From positions 3,472,001-3,536,000 of the forward strand of contig OZ242265.1 in assembly GCA_965207165.1 (NCBI GenBank): 64,000 nucleotides of DNA, written 5' to 3'. Positions 9,399 through 17,769 of the stretch are shown here, in pieces. The stretch comes from JAAXHV01 sp965207165 (GTDB lineage: Bacteria > Pseudomonadota > Gammaproteobacteria > Eutrophobiales > Eutrophobiaceae). The notes under the pieces were generated by a model, which saw only the letters and a list, made by a program, of their open reading frames with translations, was not told the origin of the DNA and searched no databases. Positions within the stretch are counted from its first letter, which is position 1. Every line of letters begins with the position of its first letter. A program made the translations under genes and the position numbers.

Positions 9399-9878
9399 TT
9401 ACTTGCTCAACCACTGGTTGGCTTCAATAAAATACCCGTTCGGGTCAAAAAAGCTCATGCACAGCAGCCTGAATACGCCGCCGCCGGGCTTCGGGTATTC
9501 ACTGACGTGGGGCGTGCTCTGTATGTGCACCCCGGGGATCTCGCAGAGTTTCCGGTGAACCTCCTCGGCGTCTTCGACGTTCATCACGTACACGGTGTCC
9601 CCCACGCCCAGCCGTTTCGGGTACTCGCCCGGTTCGGGCAACGGCGGGTCCAGGTACTGGAGTATTCCGAGCATGCCGATGTAAGGGTCGTTCGCCTGGA
9701 GTATGACCAGGCGGACTTTGCCGCCCGCTTCACCGGCGGGCACGCCGACCCCGGAAACGATTATCTCGTCGTCGTAATAGACTTCCATGCCCAGGATGTC
9801 GCGATAGATTTTTAAAGGTGTCTCGATGTCGTTGACGAGCATGGTCGCTCTGCGGAAATCGGTAGGGACTTTACTCAT
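9399..9878 (-). CDS. VOC (glyoxalase/dioxygenase fold) protein
   Basis: This 159-residue protein has the paired beta-alpha-beta-beta-beta modules of the vicinal oxygen chelate superfamily: RRATMLVNDIETPLKIYRDILGM at the start and FFDPNGYFIEANQWL at the end. The late Glu that often binds metal is present (YFIEANQ). The usual early His is not, since RATML replaces the common H-x-x-L segment, so metal binding may be altered. VOC proteins include glyoxalases, extradiol dioxygenases and isomerases; which applies cannot be decided. It lies 29 bp downstream of the reductase gene, in the leftward operon. Confidence 0.82.
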   Translation of the reverse strand: MSKVPTDFRRATMLVNDIETPLKIYRDILGMEVYYDDEIIVSGVGVPAGEAGGKVRLVILQANDPYIGMLGILQYLDPPLPEPGEYPKRLGVGDTVYVMNVEDAEEVHRKLCEIPGVHIQSTPHVSEYPKPGGGVFRLLCMSFFDPNGYFIEANQWLSK

Positions 9879-9907
9879 GACGGGTAACCTCTCAAGTCAG
9901 ATATGTT

Positions 9908-10903
9908 TCATTCAGCAACCTTGACGATTGCCTTGCCGAAGTTTTCGCCGCGCATCAGGCGGCAGAACAACCCGGGGGCGGCTTCAAGGCCGTTCACGCA
10001 ATCCTCCCTGTAACTGATCTCTCCCTGTTTCAGCCACCGGCTGACCTGCTGTTCGAACGCCGGGCGCAGGTCCTCGTGGTCATAGACGACCAGGCCGCGC
10101 ACGGTGGCCCTGGCCTTGATAATGAACGCCGGGTTGGGCCCGGGCGGCATTTCATTTGTGTTGTATTGGGCCATCAGGCCGCACAGGATGACCCTGGCGC
10201 CGAGCGCCAATTGCTCCATGCAGGCCTGCAGCATGTCTCCGCCCACGTTGTCGAAATAGACATCGATGCCCCCGGGGCAGGCACGTCTCAGGCTGTCCCT
10301 GAGTTCTTCCGCCTTGTAATTGATGCAATGGTCGAAGCCGGCCTGCTCCATGGCCCAGCGGCATTTTTCGGCGGAACCGGCGATTCCGACGACACGGCAA
10401 CCGTGCAGCCGGGCAATCTGGCCTACCATGGAACCGACCGGTCCGGAGGCGGCTGAAACGACCACCACGTCGCCCTGTTTCAATTCCGCCAGGCGCGTCA
10501 TTCCCGCATAAGCAGTCAGTCCCGGCATGCCCAGTATGCCCAGCAGGGTGGACAAGGGACCCAAATCAGGATTGACCGCCCGCGCCGCGTCTGCGCTGAT
10601 TACGGGGCGGCTTTGCCAGCCGCTGTGTGCGGCGATTATGTCGCCCTGGTTGAATTGTTCCGATTCCGATTGAATGACCCGGCTGACGGCTTCCCCGGCC
10701 ATGAGTTCTCCTTCGTTAATCGCGCCCGATATGTGCCGCCCGCTGATCTTTCCCCGCAAATAGGGGTCCAGCGACAGGTACAATGTCTCACACAGCAACT
10801 CGCCGGCGCCGGGCATGTCCGCAGCCGCGTGCGCCACTTCGAAATCCTGCTCCCCGGGAATGCCTTCCGATCTTTGTTTCAGTAAAACCCGTATGTTATC
10901 CAC
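9908..10903 (-). CDS. NADP-dependent MDR oxidoreductase (CurA/PTGR-like)
   Basis: This 331-residue zinc-free medium-chain reductase has the PTGR/CurA N-terminal signature LYLSLDPYLRGKISG. The nucleotide-binding motif is VVVSAASGPVGSMVGQIARLHG, and FDHCINYKAEEL and YFDNVGGDML are also typical. The family uses NADPH to reduce the double bond of alpha,beta-unsaturated ketones or aldehydes, which fits a catabolic step on a conjugated substrate. Translation starts at GTG 10903 with an AGGT site upstream. It is the first gene of a leftward operon that may extend to the TonB receptor, and it is divergent from the flavin oxidase gene at 11054. Confidence 0.9.
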   Translation of the reverse strand: MDNIRVLLKQRSEGIPGEQDFEVAHAAADMPGAGELLCETLYLSLDPYLRGKISGRHISGAINEGELMAGEAVSRVIQSESEQFNQGDIIAAHSGWQSRPVISADAARAVNPDLGPLSTLLGILGMPGLTAYAGMTRLAELKQGDVVVVSAASGPVGSMVGQIARLHGCRVVGIAGSAEKCRWAMEQAGFDHCINYKAEELRDSLRRACPGGIDVYFDNVGGDMLQACMEQLALGARVILCGLMAQYNTNEMPPGPNPAFIIKARATVRGLVVYDHEDLRPAFEQQVSRWLKQGEISYREDCVNGLEAAPGLFCRLMRGENFGKAIVKVAE

Positions 10904-10933
10904 AATTTGTCTACCTCGTGTTTCTCACTCCCC

Positions 10934-10960
10934 GTCATTCCTGCGGAAGCAGGTATCCAG
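10934..10960. repeat. Dispersed palindromic repeat, GTCATTCCTGCG family, copy 1
   Basis: A 27-bp unit starts GTCATTCCTGCG and ends with GTATCCAG; the core CCTGCGGAAGCAGG is a short inverted repeat. A second copy is at 14881-14907. It lies in the divergent intergenic region between the CurA-like and flavin-oxidase genes. This sequence type recurs widely in proteobacterial genomes (from memory). Confidence 0.7.
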
Positions 10961-11003
10961 TCCGATCCCACCCCCGTTCCCCCACTTACGGTTTATTCAA
11001 CAA

Positions 11004-11021
11004 TGATATAATGTTATAAGT
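11004..11021 (+). promoter_or_regulatory. Candidate operator upstream of the flavin oxidase gene
   Basis: TGATATAATGTTATAAGT matches the perfect palindrome at 2041 with 7-bp arms and a 4-bp spacer: 6 of 7 in the left arm, 5 of 7 in the right. It lies 33 bases before the TTG start at 11054 and could also affect the divergent reductase gene. Confidence 0.45.
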
Positions 11022-11053
11022 TAAATACAACTTAATCGGCACTTTTTTGTCCC

Positions 11054-12637
11054 TTGGAAAATACCGCGACAAATACATCAACGGTGATTGAAGACATCGC
11101 CGCAATAGTCGGCGCCGGGTCGGTGCTTACCGATGAACAGAGTTGTTCCTTTTATGCCCAGGACATTTATACCAGGTCCCGGACCGCCTTGGCGGTGGTG
11201 CAGCCGGCTTCCACAACGGCTGTGGCTGATGTCATCGCAGTCGCAACAAAAAACGGTCACGCGGTAATAGCCCGCGGCGGCGGCATGTCCTATACCAGCG
11301 GCTACGTTCCCGCGGAAGCCGGTTGCATCATGCTCGACATGAGCAAACTCAACAGGGTGGTGGAGTGCAATACCGAGGATATGTATGTCACCGTGGAGAC
11401 CGGTTGTACCTGGAAGGAACTGCATGACGCATTAAAGGGAACAGGTTGCCGCACGCCGTATTGGGGTACGCTCTCCGGCATCAAGGCGACCGTTGGCGGC
11501 AGTATGTCCCAGAACAGCATTTTCTGGGGTTCCGGCCGCTACGGCAGTGCGGTGGACTCGGTGCTCAGCCTGGAAGTGGTACTGGCCGACGGGACTGTCC
11601 TGGATACCGGGGCGAACGCTCAGCGTAACGGCACCCCGTTTTACAAACACTACGGTCCCGACCTGACCGGCTTGTTCTGCTGCGACACCGGTGCGCTGGG
11701 CATCAAGACCAGGGCCACCCTGCAACTGGTCCCTGAGTTGAGCGCCCGGCGCTTTGCATCTTTTGACTTCAACCATTACCGGGACATGGCCGGGGCCATG
11801 AGCGATATCGCCCGGGCCGGACTGGCCATGGAGTGTTTCGGTTTCGACCCCTACCTGCAGCGGCAGCGGTTGCAGCGGGAAAGCCTGCTGAAGGACGTGA
11901 AGGCGCTGGCAGGTGTCGTGAAAGCAAGCGGCGGTGTCGCTGCAGCAGTCAGGGACGGCGTCAAAACGGCCGTCGCCGGAAGAAGTTTCATGGACGATGT
12001 GGCGTATTCGCTGCATATCATGGTAGAGGAGGACTCGGAAGCCCTGGCGGATGACAGGCTTGATCGAATCCGGCAGATCTGCTCCGGCCGCCAGGGCCGC
12101 GGGATTGAAAACAGCATCCCGAAAATTCTCAGGGCCAACCCGTTTACCCCTCTGAACAACGTCGTCGGCCCCAGGGGAGAGCGCTGGGCGCCGGTGCATG
12201 CGCTGATCCCCCATTCCAGGGCCGTCGCCGTAATCGACGGCGTTGAAGAGATATTCTCGCGGCACGGTCAACTCATGGAACGGGAAGGCATCGGCGCGGG
12301 CTTCCTGTTTACCACCGTGTCGACCCATTGCTTCGTGGTCGAACCGGTCTTCTTCTGGCCGGACGTCCTGACTGAAATTCACCGGGACACCGTGGAGCCC
12401 GGTGTGCTGAAAAAACTCCCCGGTTTCGATGAAAACCTCGAGGCGCGCCGGGCGGTGGCCCGTATCCGGGAGGAGTTACTGGAGTTTTTCTGCGATATGG
12501 GTGCGGCGCACCTGCAGATCGGCAAGGCGTACCGGTACAAGGAAGGACTGAAATCTCCCAGTTGGGAACTGGTGCGGCAACTGAAGAAGGTACTGGACCC
12601 GGATAATCGGATTAACCCGGGTGCGTTGGGTTTGTGA
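11054..12637 (+). CDS. FAD-linked oxidase, VAO/4-cresol dehydrogenase-like
   Basis: This 527-residue flavoprotein has an N-terminal PCMH-type FAD-binding domain: VVQPASTTAVADVIAVA, then IARGGGMSYTSGYVP, then TVGGSMSQNSIFWGSGRYGSAVDSVL. The C-terminal FAD-oxidase domain ends in AHLQIGKAYRY and LDPDNRINPGALGL. The vanillyl-alcohol oxidase / 4-cresol dehydrogenase / D-lactate dehydrogenase group oxidises alcohols, phenolic side chains or hydroxy acids; the exact substrate is unknown. The start is TTG 11054 with no clear ribosome site, so the exact N-terminus is uncertain. It leads a rightward operon, with the next gene only 3 bp away. Confidence 0.87.
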   Translation: MENTATNTSTVIEDIAAIVGAGSVLTDEQSCSFYAQDIYTRSRTALAVVQPASTTAVADVIAVATKNGHAVIARGGGMSYTSGYVPAEAGCIMLDMSKLNRVVECNTEDMYVTVETGCTWKELHDALKGTGCRTPYWGTLSGIKATVGGSMSQNSIFWGSGRYGSAVDSVLSLEVVLADGTVLDTGANAQRNGTPFYKHYGPDLTGLFCCDTGALGIKTRATLQLVPELSARRFASFDFNHYRDMAGAMSDIARAGLAMECFGFDPYLQRQRLQRESLLKDVKALAGVVKASGGVAAAVRDGVKTAVAGRSFMDDVAYSLHIMVEEDSEALADDRLDRIRQICSGRQGRGIENSIPKILRANPFTPLNNVVGPRGERWAPVHALIPHSRAVAVIDGVEEIFSRHGQLMEREGIGAGFLFTTVSTHCFVVEPVFFWPDVLTEIHRDTVEPGVLKKLPGFDENLEARRAVARIREELLEFFCDMGAAHLQIGKAYRYKEGLKSPSWELVRQLKKVLDPDNRINPGALGL

Positions 12638-12640
12638 GGT

Positions 12641-14296
12641 ATGCGGGTTAAACAGGGCTACATCAACGTGGGCAGCGAGGAACGTCCGCAGCTCATCCAT
12701 TACCGCACTGCCGGTACGGGCCCGGCCATGGTCATGTTACATGCCTCACCCATGTCGTCTGCCGCGTTGCTGCCGTTCATCGGGGTGGCTGCCGAACACG
12801 CCACGGTCATCGCGCCCGATACGCCGGGTTACGGCTGGTCCGATCCCCTGCCGGAACCAGGCGGAGATTTGTCGGGCTACGTGGCGGCGTTACATACATT
12901 TACCGAACGGCTGGGGCTGGAGAGTTTCAGCCTGTACGGAACGGCTACCGGCGCGCAGATCGCTATAGAATTCAGTAAAACCCACGCCGCCAAAGTCGAT
13001 TGCCTTGTCCTGGATAATGCCGCTCATTTTACCGATGAAGAAAAGGAAGGCATCGTAGCCGGCTATTTCCCGGACTTGACCCCCGATGCGACCGGCAGCC
13101 ATTTAGCCAGAACCTGGTCCGTGGCAAGGGACCAGTGCGTGTTTTTCCCCTGGCACCAGGCCACCCCCGGGACCCGTTTGCCGGCAGGTGGCGTCAATAC
13201 CCAGGTGGTGCACCTGATGGCCATGGAATTCCTGCAGGCCGGAAAAGACTATGACCGGGCGTACAGGGCCGCGTTTGCCAACGAAAAAATCGAGCGGGTC
13301 AGGCCCATCACGGTGCCTGTCACCATCTTGCGCTGGGAGGGCAGTATCCTCAAGCCGTATACCGACCGCTTCGACACCGTGGAATGGCCGGATAATTTCA
13401 CCATGCTGCATAGCGGCCCGACCCGTGAGCAGCGGGTACAGGCGTTCAAGAGCCTGGTTGCCGAAGGCTTAACACATATACAGCGCGGGGAGTGCCGTTT
13501 AAGCCCGCCGGACGGGGTTCCGGTGAAGAGTAAGGGCTTTCTCGACCTCGGCGCAGGACAGTGCCATTACCGTTCTGCCGGGGACGCGGCACTGCCGCCC
13601 CTGCTGGCTTTACACGATATCGGCAGTTCCCAGCGTTCCCTGGCCGGCCTGGTTGATTCCCTTGCCGGGCGCTACCACGTCGTTGCCCCCGACCTGCCGG
13701 GACACGGTTTATCGTACCTGCCTGAAGCAGGTCAACGGGGAATTGAACCTGTCGTCGAGGCAATGGTTGAACTGGTTTCATCCTGCCGCTGGACCAGGTT
13801 CGACATATTGGCTGACAAGGGCAGCGCGGCAATCGCCGTGCAACTGGCCGAACGGCTCGGGAATTCCGTAAGCAGGTTAATACTCATGAACCCGGTCGAT
13901 TACCGCGCGCTGGCGGGGGAATGGGATTCCGGGAAACTTTGCCGGGAGATGGAACCGGACGCAGAAGGCACGCATTTCCTGAAAACCTGGCACCTGCTGC
14001 GGGACCGGCAGTTATTCTGGCCCTGGTATGCAGCAGATGCCGATCATGCCTTGCCGGGGCAGGCAACCCTGGATGCGGACTACCTGACCGGGCGCGTCAC
14101 GGAGTTCTGGCAGGCTTACCCCGCCCTGAACGAACTGGGGCGACAGGTATCGGACTATCCTTTGGCGACACATCTCGATAGACTCGGCTGCACCGTGGAC
14201 CTGTGCATGGCGGCATCAGACCCGTTGGTGGAGGTTGGACGGCGCAGCTTGCCGGGCCGGAATTGCACACTGATATCAGACAGTTCAACATTCTGA
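12641..14296 (+). CDS. Tandem double alpha/beta-hydrolase-fold protein
   Basis: This 551-residue protein has two alpha/beta-hydrolase-fold domains, about 1-285 and 294-551. Domain 1 has LHASPMSSAALLPF, IAPDTPGYGWSDPLP and an elbow LYGTATGAQIA in which Ala102 occupies the nucleophile position. Domain 2 keeps VVAPDLPGHGLSYL but its elbow is ILADKGSAAIA, again without Ser. Both contain a cap motif of the form G(S/T)H-x3-TW-x2-xRD-x3-F-PW (GSHLARTW...FFPW; GTHFLKTW...FWPW), so they arose by duplication. The protein at 17770 has the same plan. A non-hydrolytic role, such as lyase or oxygenase chemistry or ligand binding, is possible. The gene is translationally close to the flavin oxidase gene. 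Confidence 0.85.
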   Translation: MRVKQGYINVGSEERPQLIHYRTAGTGPAMVMLHASPMSSAALLPFIGVAAEHATVIAPDTPGYGWSDPLPEPGGDLSGYVAALHTFTERLGLESFSLYGTATGAQIAIEFSKTHAAKVDCLVLDNAAHFTDEEKEGIVAGYFPDLTPDATGSHLARTWSVARDQCVFFPWHQATPGTRLPAGGVNTQVVHLMAMEFLQAGKDYDRAYRAAFANEKIERVRPITVPVTILRWEGSILKPYTDRFDTVEWPDNFTMLHSGPTREQRVQAFKSLVAEGLTHIQRGECRLSPPDGVPVKSKGFLDLGAGQCHYRSAGDAALPPLLALHDIGSSQRSLAGLVDSLAGRYHVVAPDLPGHGLSYLPEAGQRGIEPVVEAMVELVSSCRWTRFDILADKGSAAIAVQLAERLGNSVSRLILMNPVDYRALAGEWDSGKLCREMEPDAEGTHFLKTWHLLRDRQLFWPWYAADADHALPGQATLDADYLTGRVTEFWQAYPALNELGRQVSDYPLATHLDRLGCTVDLCMAASDPLVEVGRRSLPGRNCTLISDSSTF

Positions 14297-14308
14297 AGGA
14301 GAGGGTAG

Positions 14309-14812
14309 ATGTCATTGAAAGAAAGAATGCCGCTGCTGGCGCGACACGAAGGCGTGTGGGACGGCTACTACCGTTATTTTGACAACACCGGCAACAAGGT
14401 TGACGAGCACAAGTCCAGGATCGTATGCCGCATGATCGGGACTGACGATTATCACCAGACGAATTATTATTTCTGGGAAGACGGAAAAAAGGATATCCGT
14501 GATTTCCCGGCTGTCGTAGAGGAAGACCGGTTGATGTTTTATACTGAAATCACGGGTTGGGCGGCAGAGGTACCGCTGGATGAGAACAGCCGGACTATCA
14601 TGCTGCACTGGACCCGGAATAATGAACCTGGCCTGTATCTCTATGAAATGATCCAGATCAGTGACTGTGGGCAATACCGGGCAAGGGTATGGCAATGGTT
14701 CCGCGAGGGACAGTTATTCAAGCGTACCCTGGTTGACGAACAGCGCATCAGCGAGGACTGGCAGGACTACGAAAACAAAGAAGTGAATTATGCCGATGTT
14801 GCCGTATTCTGA
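14309..14812 (+). CDS. Calycin-like protein, probably DUF3598 family
   Basis: This 167-residue cytoplasmic protein is rich in aromatic residues and beta-strand patterns. It starts MSLKERMPLLARHEGVWDGYYRYFD and has YHQTNYYFWEDGK, ILHWTRNNEPGLYLYEMIQI and ARVWQWFREGQLF-like segments. I associate this pattern with the lipocalin-like DUF3598 family from recall; no function is known. A strong ribosome site (AAGGAGAGGG) precedes the ATG, 12 bp after the tandem alpha/beta protein. Together with the CpeT-like protein (8269) and the DUF3108-like protein (23886), the locus holds three likely ligand-binding barrels. Confidence 0.7.
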   Translation: MSLKERMPLLARHEGVWDGYYRYFDNTGNKVDEHKSRIVCRMIGTDDYHQTNYYFWEDGKKDIRDFPAVVEEDRLMFYTEITGWAAEVPLDENSRTIMLHWTRNNEPGLYLYEMIQISDCGQYRARVWQWFREGQLFKRTLVDEQRISEDWQDYENKEVNYADVAVF

Positions 14813-14847
14813 TTACAATATGTCCCGACAAATTCCGTTGGATATAC

Positions 14848-14872
14848 GGGGACGGAATTCAATTCCGTCCCC
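14848..14872. repeat. Dispersed palindrome, GGGGACGG family, copy 1
   Basis: A 25-bp perfect palindrome has arms GGGGACGGAATT and AATTCCGTCCCC around one C. It is 35 bases past the stop at 14812 and could fold as a terminator-like hairpin. Other copies are at 17730, 35793, 57200 and 59696. Confidence 0.85.
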
Positions 14873-14880
14873 TTCCATTC

Positions 14881-14907
14881 GTCATTCCTGCGCAAGCAGG
14901 AAGCCAG
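14881..14907. repeat. Dispersed palindromic repeat, GTCATTCCTGCG family, copy 2
   Basis: A 27-bp unit starts GTCATTCCTGCG and ends GAAGCCAG, with core CCTGCGCAAGCAGG. It matches the copy at 10934-10960 at most positions. It lies only 8 bp after a palindrome of the other family and just before the ribosome site of the gene at 14922. Confidence 0.75.
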
Positions 14908-14921
14908 AATAGGAGCATACA

Positions 14922-15212
14922 ATGACATTTAAAAACCTGTTTATAGACCATGAACACACCAGGGAGGAGGAAGAATGGGTGCGTGAGGAAATCGCAGAGC
15001 AGGAGGAGCGTTTTGCAAAAATAGACCGGCAGATGCGCGACCTGGCGCCGACACGGGCAAAGTGGTACGACGAGTTTTTTGACCGGCTTTCCTTCCGTGG
15101 GTTTAATGTCGATGGCGATGACAAGATGAAGATAAAACGTGAAGACCTGCCGGTGAAACCCGAGGGAAGAGAAGACCGGGTAGTCTGGAAATACGGAAAA
15201 GATTCTGAATAA
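14922..15212 (+). CDS. Small charged hypothetical protein
   Basis: This 96-residue protein is not recognised. It is strongly charged and predicted helical in the first half (TREEEEWVREEIAEQEERFAKIDRQMRDL), followed by TRAKWYDEFFDRLSFRGF and a Lys/Glu-rich tail. No membrane segment or signal peptide is seen. AGGAG precedes the ATG at a good distance, and the next gene follows after 18 bp with its own AGGAGA site, so expression in an operon with the cupin gene is likely. It could be an accessory subunit of one of the neighbouring enzymes. Confidence 0.7.
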   Translation: MTFKNLFIDHEHTREEEEWVREEIAEQEERFAKIDRQMRDLAPTRAKWYDEFFDRLSFRGFNVDGDDKMKIKREDLPVKPEGREDRVVWKYGKDSE

Positions 15213-15230
15213 AAACACAGGAGAGCCGCT

Positions 15231-16211
15231 ATGGCGCGCCCACATATAGAGCCCTTTGTCGACCGTGACGTTGCCTTCAAGAGAATGCTGCTGCCGGGTT
15301 TCGGCCGGGACATGCACTACAAGATGCTGAGCATGGATGGCGATACCGGCGCCTGCACCATGACGGTACAACTGGATGGCGGTTACAGCCAGCCGCCCGG
15401 ATTTTCCTGGTCGGAATGGGAAATGATGGTGGTCGAGGGAGAACTGCAACTGGATGACAGAACGGTACGCAAGGGTCATTATTTCTTCGTGCCGGCGGGC
15501 TATGCCATGCCCGCGATCAAGTCGGAACAGGGCGCAATCGTGCTGATGATGTATAACACGGGCGAGCCCAGCCTGGTCGAAGCCACCGAACATCATCATC
15601 TTGCCCATACGAACCTGTACCACGACGTCGATTCCTACCTGGACATAACCTGGGTCCCGGGCAACATCGTCAAACCCGCGGTCGCATCCGGCGTGATGAT
15701 CAAGCTGCTCAACTACAACCCGATTTCACACGCCATGACGTTCATCTACTGCATGACGCCGGCGTTCTACCAGGACAACATCTCCTACCACGACTGCGCG
15801 GAAGAGTCCTACCACCTGTGGGGCACCTCGTGGATGATGCAGTTCGGCGACATTCCCACAGGCGGCTATTTCTGGCGCCCGGCATATATCAACCACGGCG
15901 CGTTTGCCTCGGAGTTCGGCTGCATCGCCCTGGGCAGGGTGGACTCGAAGCTGTTCAATTACTTTCACTACAACCCCTGGTCGACACCGCAGGAGAACCA
16001 GACCCGCGCCGCGGCCCGCGTCTACCAGCGCGACCCGCTGTTATACAAGTGGATGGTCAGCCATTCCCACAACCACCCGCACGGCCCGGAAGACTTCGAG
16101 CAGACGCAGAAGTTACGCGGCCCGGAATTCCCGGACAACGAACCGGAAACCGACGGCCACAAGCACAGCCACTGGCATACGCACAAGCATCACCATCATT
16201 CGCACGACTGA
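15231..16211 (+). CDS. Double-cupin protein with His-rich tail
   Basis: This 326-residue protein has two cupin-like barrels. The first, about 40-120, includes GFSWSEWEMMVVEGELQL and GHYFFVPAGYAMPAIKS. The second, about 170-270, includes YHDCAEESYHLWGTSWMM and GGYFWRPAYINHGAF. It resembles bicupin proteins related to (S)-ureidoglycine aminohydrolase or DUF4437, but allantoin genes are absent, so I do not assign that activity. The C-terminus is extremely His-rich (KHSHWHTHKHHHHSHD), suggesting metal storage or loading for a metal-dependent cupin. There is no signal peptide, unlike the related exported protein at 16277, which lies next to it on the other strand. Confidence 0.8.
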   Translation: MARPHIEPFVDRDVAFKRMLLPGFGRDMHYKMLSMDGDTGACTMTVQLDGGYSQPPGFSWSEWEMMVVEGELQLDDRTVRKGHYFFVPAGYAMPAIKSEQGAIVLMMYNTGEPSLVEATEHHHLAHTNLYHDVDSYLDITWVPGNIVKPAVASGVMIKLLNYNPISHAMTFIYCMTPAFYQDNISYHDCAEESYHLWGTSWMMQFGDIPTGGYFWRPAYINHGAFASEFGCIALGRVDSKLFNYFHYNPWSTPQENQTRAAARVYQRDPLLYKWMVSHSHNHPHGPEDFEQTQKLRGPEFPDNEPETDGHKHSHWHTHKHHHHSHD

Positions 16212-16276
16212 AATGCATATTTGACTTGTATTAGGTGGAAATACTTGTCCCGGATGCCCGCCGGTTACAGGGAGCG

Positions 16277-17275
16277 TCAAATATACACCGCATCCTCGAT
16301 GGGAATGTTGGGAATCGACGTACCCCTGGCGTAAGTCACCTGCAGCCAGACGCAACCGGTTTCGCTGACCGCGCCGTCCGCCAGGCCGGAGATGGCCATG
16401 GGCGCTTTTTCAAAGTAAAAGTCCTTTGTCAGCCTGATTTGTTCCGCTTTCTCCTGCGGCGATGACCAGCTTTGCAGTTGCAGGTCGCCGTTGAGGATGT
16501 AGTTGAACTGGTGGGCCTGTTTATAGTAGTGCGCCCTGCCGAATTGCCCGTTGCCCGTTGCTTTCCATCCGGCGGGCAGCAGCCACATAACCGCGCGGAA
16601 CCCGCGCACCTGGTCGTCGGCCAGGCGCTTGATGCCGATTCCTTCCGCCGCGTCGTAAGGTTCCCAGGGAAGCTCGCTGATGGTGTCGATGATCCTGGGG
16701 ACAGTCCATTGTTTGACCTGTTTCCAGGCGTCGTCATAATTCTTGTCATCCGGGGTCACGTAAATGGTTTCACCGCCTTCCTCCATGATCAGGCAGGTGC
16801 CGCCGATCTGGGAATCCAGCCGCCCCGGTTCGCCGCCGTGCAGGCTGTAGGCCGGGCGGTCCAGGAATACGCCTTCCCGGAACTGCTGGAAGTCGCCGAT
16901 GCGCTGCAGGGGGCTGGTGTATTCATTGTTGACGAAATCACCCGTCAGCCAATAGGCCCACTCATGGAAGGTGTGGTAATGGTTGCGCCCGCCCGGTGCG
17001 CCGATGGGCACCCAGATGATCACCAGGTGGTCTCCCGTGTCCTCGTTGCCGTACAGGGTCTTGGCCTTCCAGCCCAGTTCATTGATGGGCGGCGACCAGG
17101 GCATCGCGGCGGTGTCGAGCACTTTAATGGATGTGAACGGCGCATTGGCGGTCGTCATGATCCGATGGGGTTCTTCCGTTGCCTTTGCAACCGGTATGAA
17201 AAATGACGGTACGGTCAAAGCACCCGCCGTTACCGTCCCGTGCCTGAGGAATTGTCTTCTGCTGAGTGTCTTCAT
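16277..17275 (-). CDS. Tat-exported double-cupin protein
   Basis: This 332-residue protein starts MKTLSRRQFLRHGTVTAGA, a clear twin-arginine signal, with cleavage probably after PVAKA. The mature part has two cupin-like halves. The first contains HYHTFHEWAYWLTGDF and GVFLDRPAYSLHGGEP; the second contains AHYYKQAHQFNYILNGDLQL and KDFYFEKAPMAISGL. The HxH...E pattern in the first half suggests a bound metal. Export by Tat implies cofactor loading in the cytoplasm and work in the periplasm. The gene is convergent with the cytoplasmic cupin gene and divergent from the YciI-like gene at 17391. The reaction is unknown. Confidence 0.8.
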   Translation of the reverse strand: MKTLSRRQFLRHGTVTAGALTVPSFFIPVAKATEEPHRIMTTANAPFTSIKVLDTAAMPWSPPINELGWKAKTLYGNEDTGDHLVIIWVPIGAPGGRNHYHTFHEWAYWLTGDFVNNEYTSPLQRIGDFQQFREGVFLDRPAYSLHGGEPGRLDSQIGGTCLIMEEGGETIYVTPDDKNYDDAWKQVKQWTVPRIIDTISELPWEPYDAAEGIGIKRLADDQVRGFRAVMWLLPAGWKATGNGQFGRAHYYKQAHQFNYILNGDLQLQSWSSPQEKAEQIRLTKDFYFEKAPMAISGLADGAVSETGCVWLQVTYARGTSIPNIPIEDAVYI

Positions 17276-17340
17276 CTATCCTGTGTCCTGGTTAAACTGG
17301 TTGGAGAATACACTTACTACCCGCAATGGTGCAATGTTGT

Positions 17341-17354
17341 TTTATCGTGATAAA
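17341..17354. promoter_or_regulatory. Short palindrome in a divergent promoter region
   Basis: TTTATCGTGATAAA is a perfect inverted repeat (6-bp arms, 2-bp centre). It sits between the divergent Tat-cupin and YciI-like genes, 37 bases before the GTG at 17391. It does not match the TGTTATA-N4-TATAACA sites and may bind a different regulator. Confidence 0.35.
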
Positions 17355-17390
17355 GTAATAAATCGTCATTCAACTCACGGGAGAAATATC

Positions 17391-17693
17391 GTGCTGGTAT
17401 CAATATATTGTAAAGACGCCGAGGGCAGCGCTGAACCCAGGGAAAGCAACCTGGCGGATCATCTTAAGCACATTGAAGCTGTAGAAGAAAAAATAATGGT
17501 TGGGGGTCCTGTTATGGGCCCGGACGGAAACTCTGCCGTGGCCAGCCTGATGGTTGTCGAGGTGGACAGCCTTGACGAAGCGACCGCAATGGTGGATACC
17601 GATCCGTATTACCTGGCCGGAGTCTGGCAGGAAGTTGACATACATGAGTTTAAAGGTGTGGTAGGTAGCTGGGTCGGCGGCAGAAGCTGGTGA
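17391..17693 (+). CDS. YciI-like small protein
   Basis: This 100-residue protein matches the YciI/YCII ferredoxin-like family: an N-terminal strand LVSIYCKD, HLKHIEAVEEKIMVGGPVMGPDG, MVVEVDSLDEATAMVDTDPYYLAGVW and a closing strand. The family includes small enzymes and dechlorinase-like proteins, mostly uncharacterised, often with a His-Asp pair (HL...DTDPY here). The start is GTG 17391, set by GGGAG seven bases upstream. It is transcribed away from the Tat-cupin gene and ends just before a terminator-like palindrome. Confidence 0.8.
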   Translation: MLVSIYCKDAEGSAEPRESNLADHLKHIEAVEEKIMVGGPVMGPDGNSAVASLMVVEVDSLDEATAMVDTDPYYLAGVWQEVDIHEFKGVVGSWVGGRSW

Positions 17694-17729
17694 CAATCCG
17701 GGCGATTAGCGCTTCTGCGTAACCGGGTT

Positions 17730-17753
17730 GGGGACGGATTTAAATCCGTCCCC
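17730..17753. repeat. Dispersed palindrome, GGGGACGG family, copy 2
   Basis: A 24-bp perfect palindrome has arms GGGGACGGATTT and AAATCCGTCCCC. It lies between two convergent genes (stops at 17693 and 17770) and could work as a bidirectional terminator, although it has no T-tract. Confidence 0.85.
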
Positions 17754-17769
17754 TCAACATTCGGTCTCC

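Noticed and set aside
15231..16211. Assignment of the double cupin as ureidoglycine aminohydrolase
   Set aside because: The bicupin plan fits, but no allantoin or ureide pathway genes lie nearby and the key motif of that enzyme could not be confirmed.
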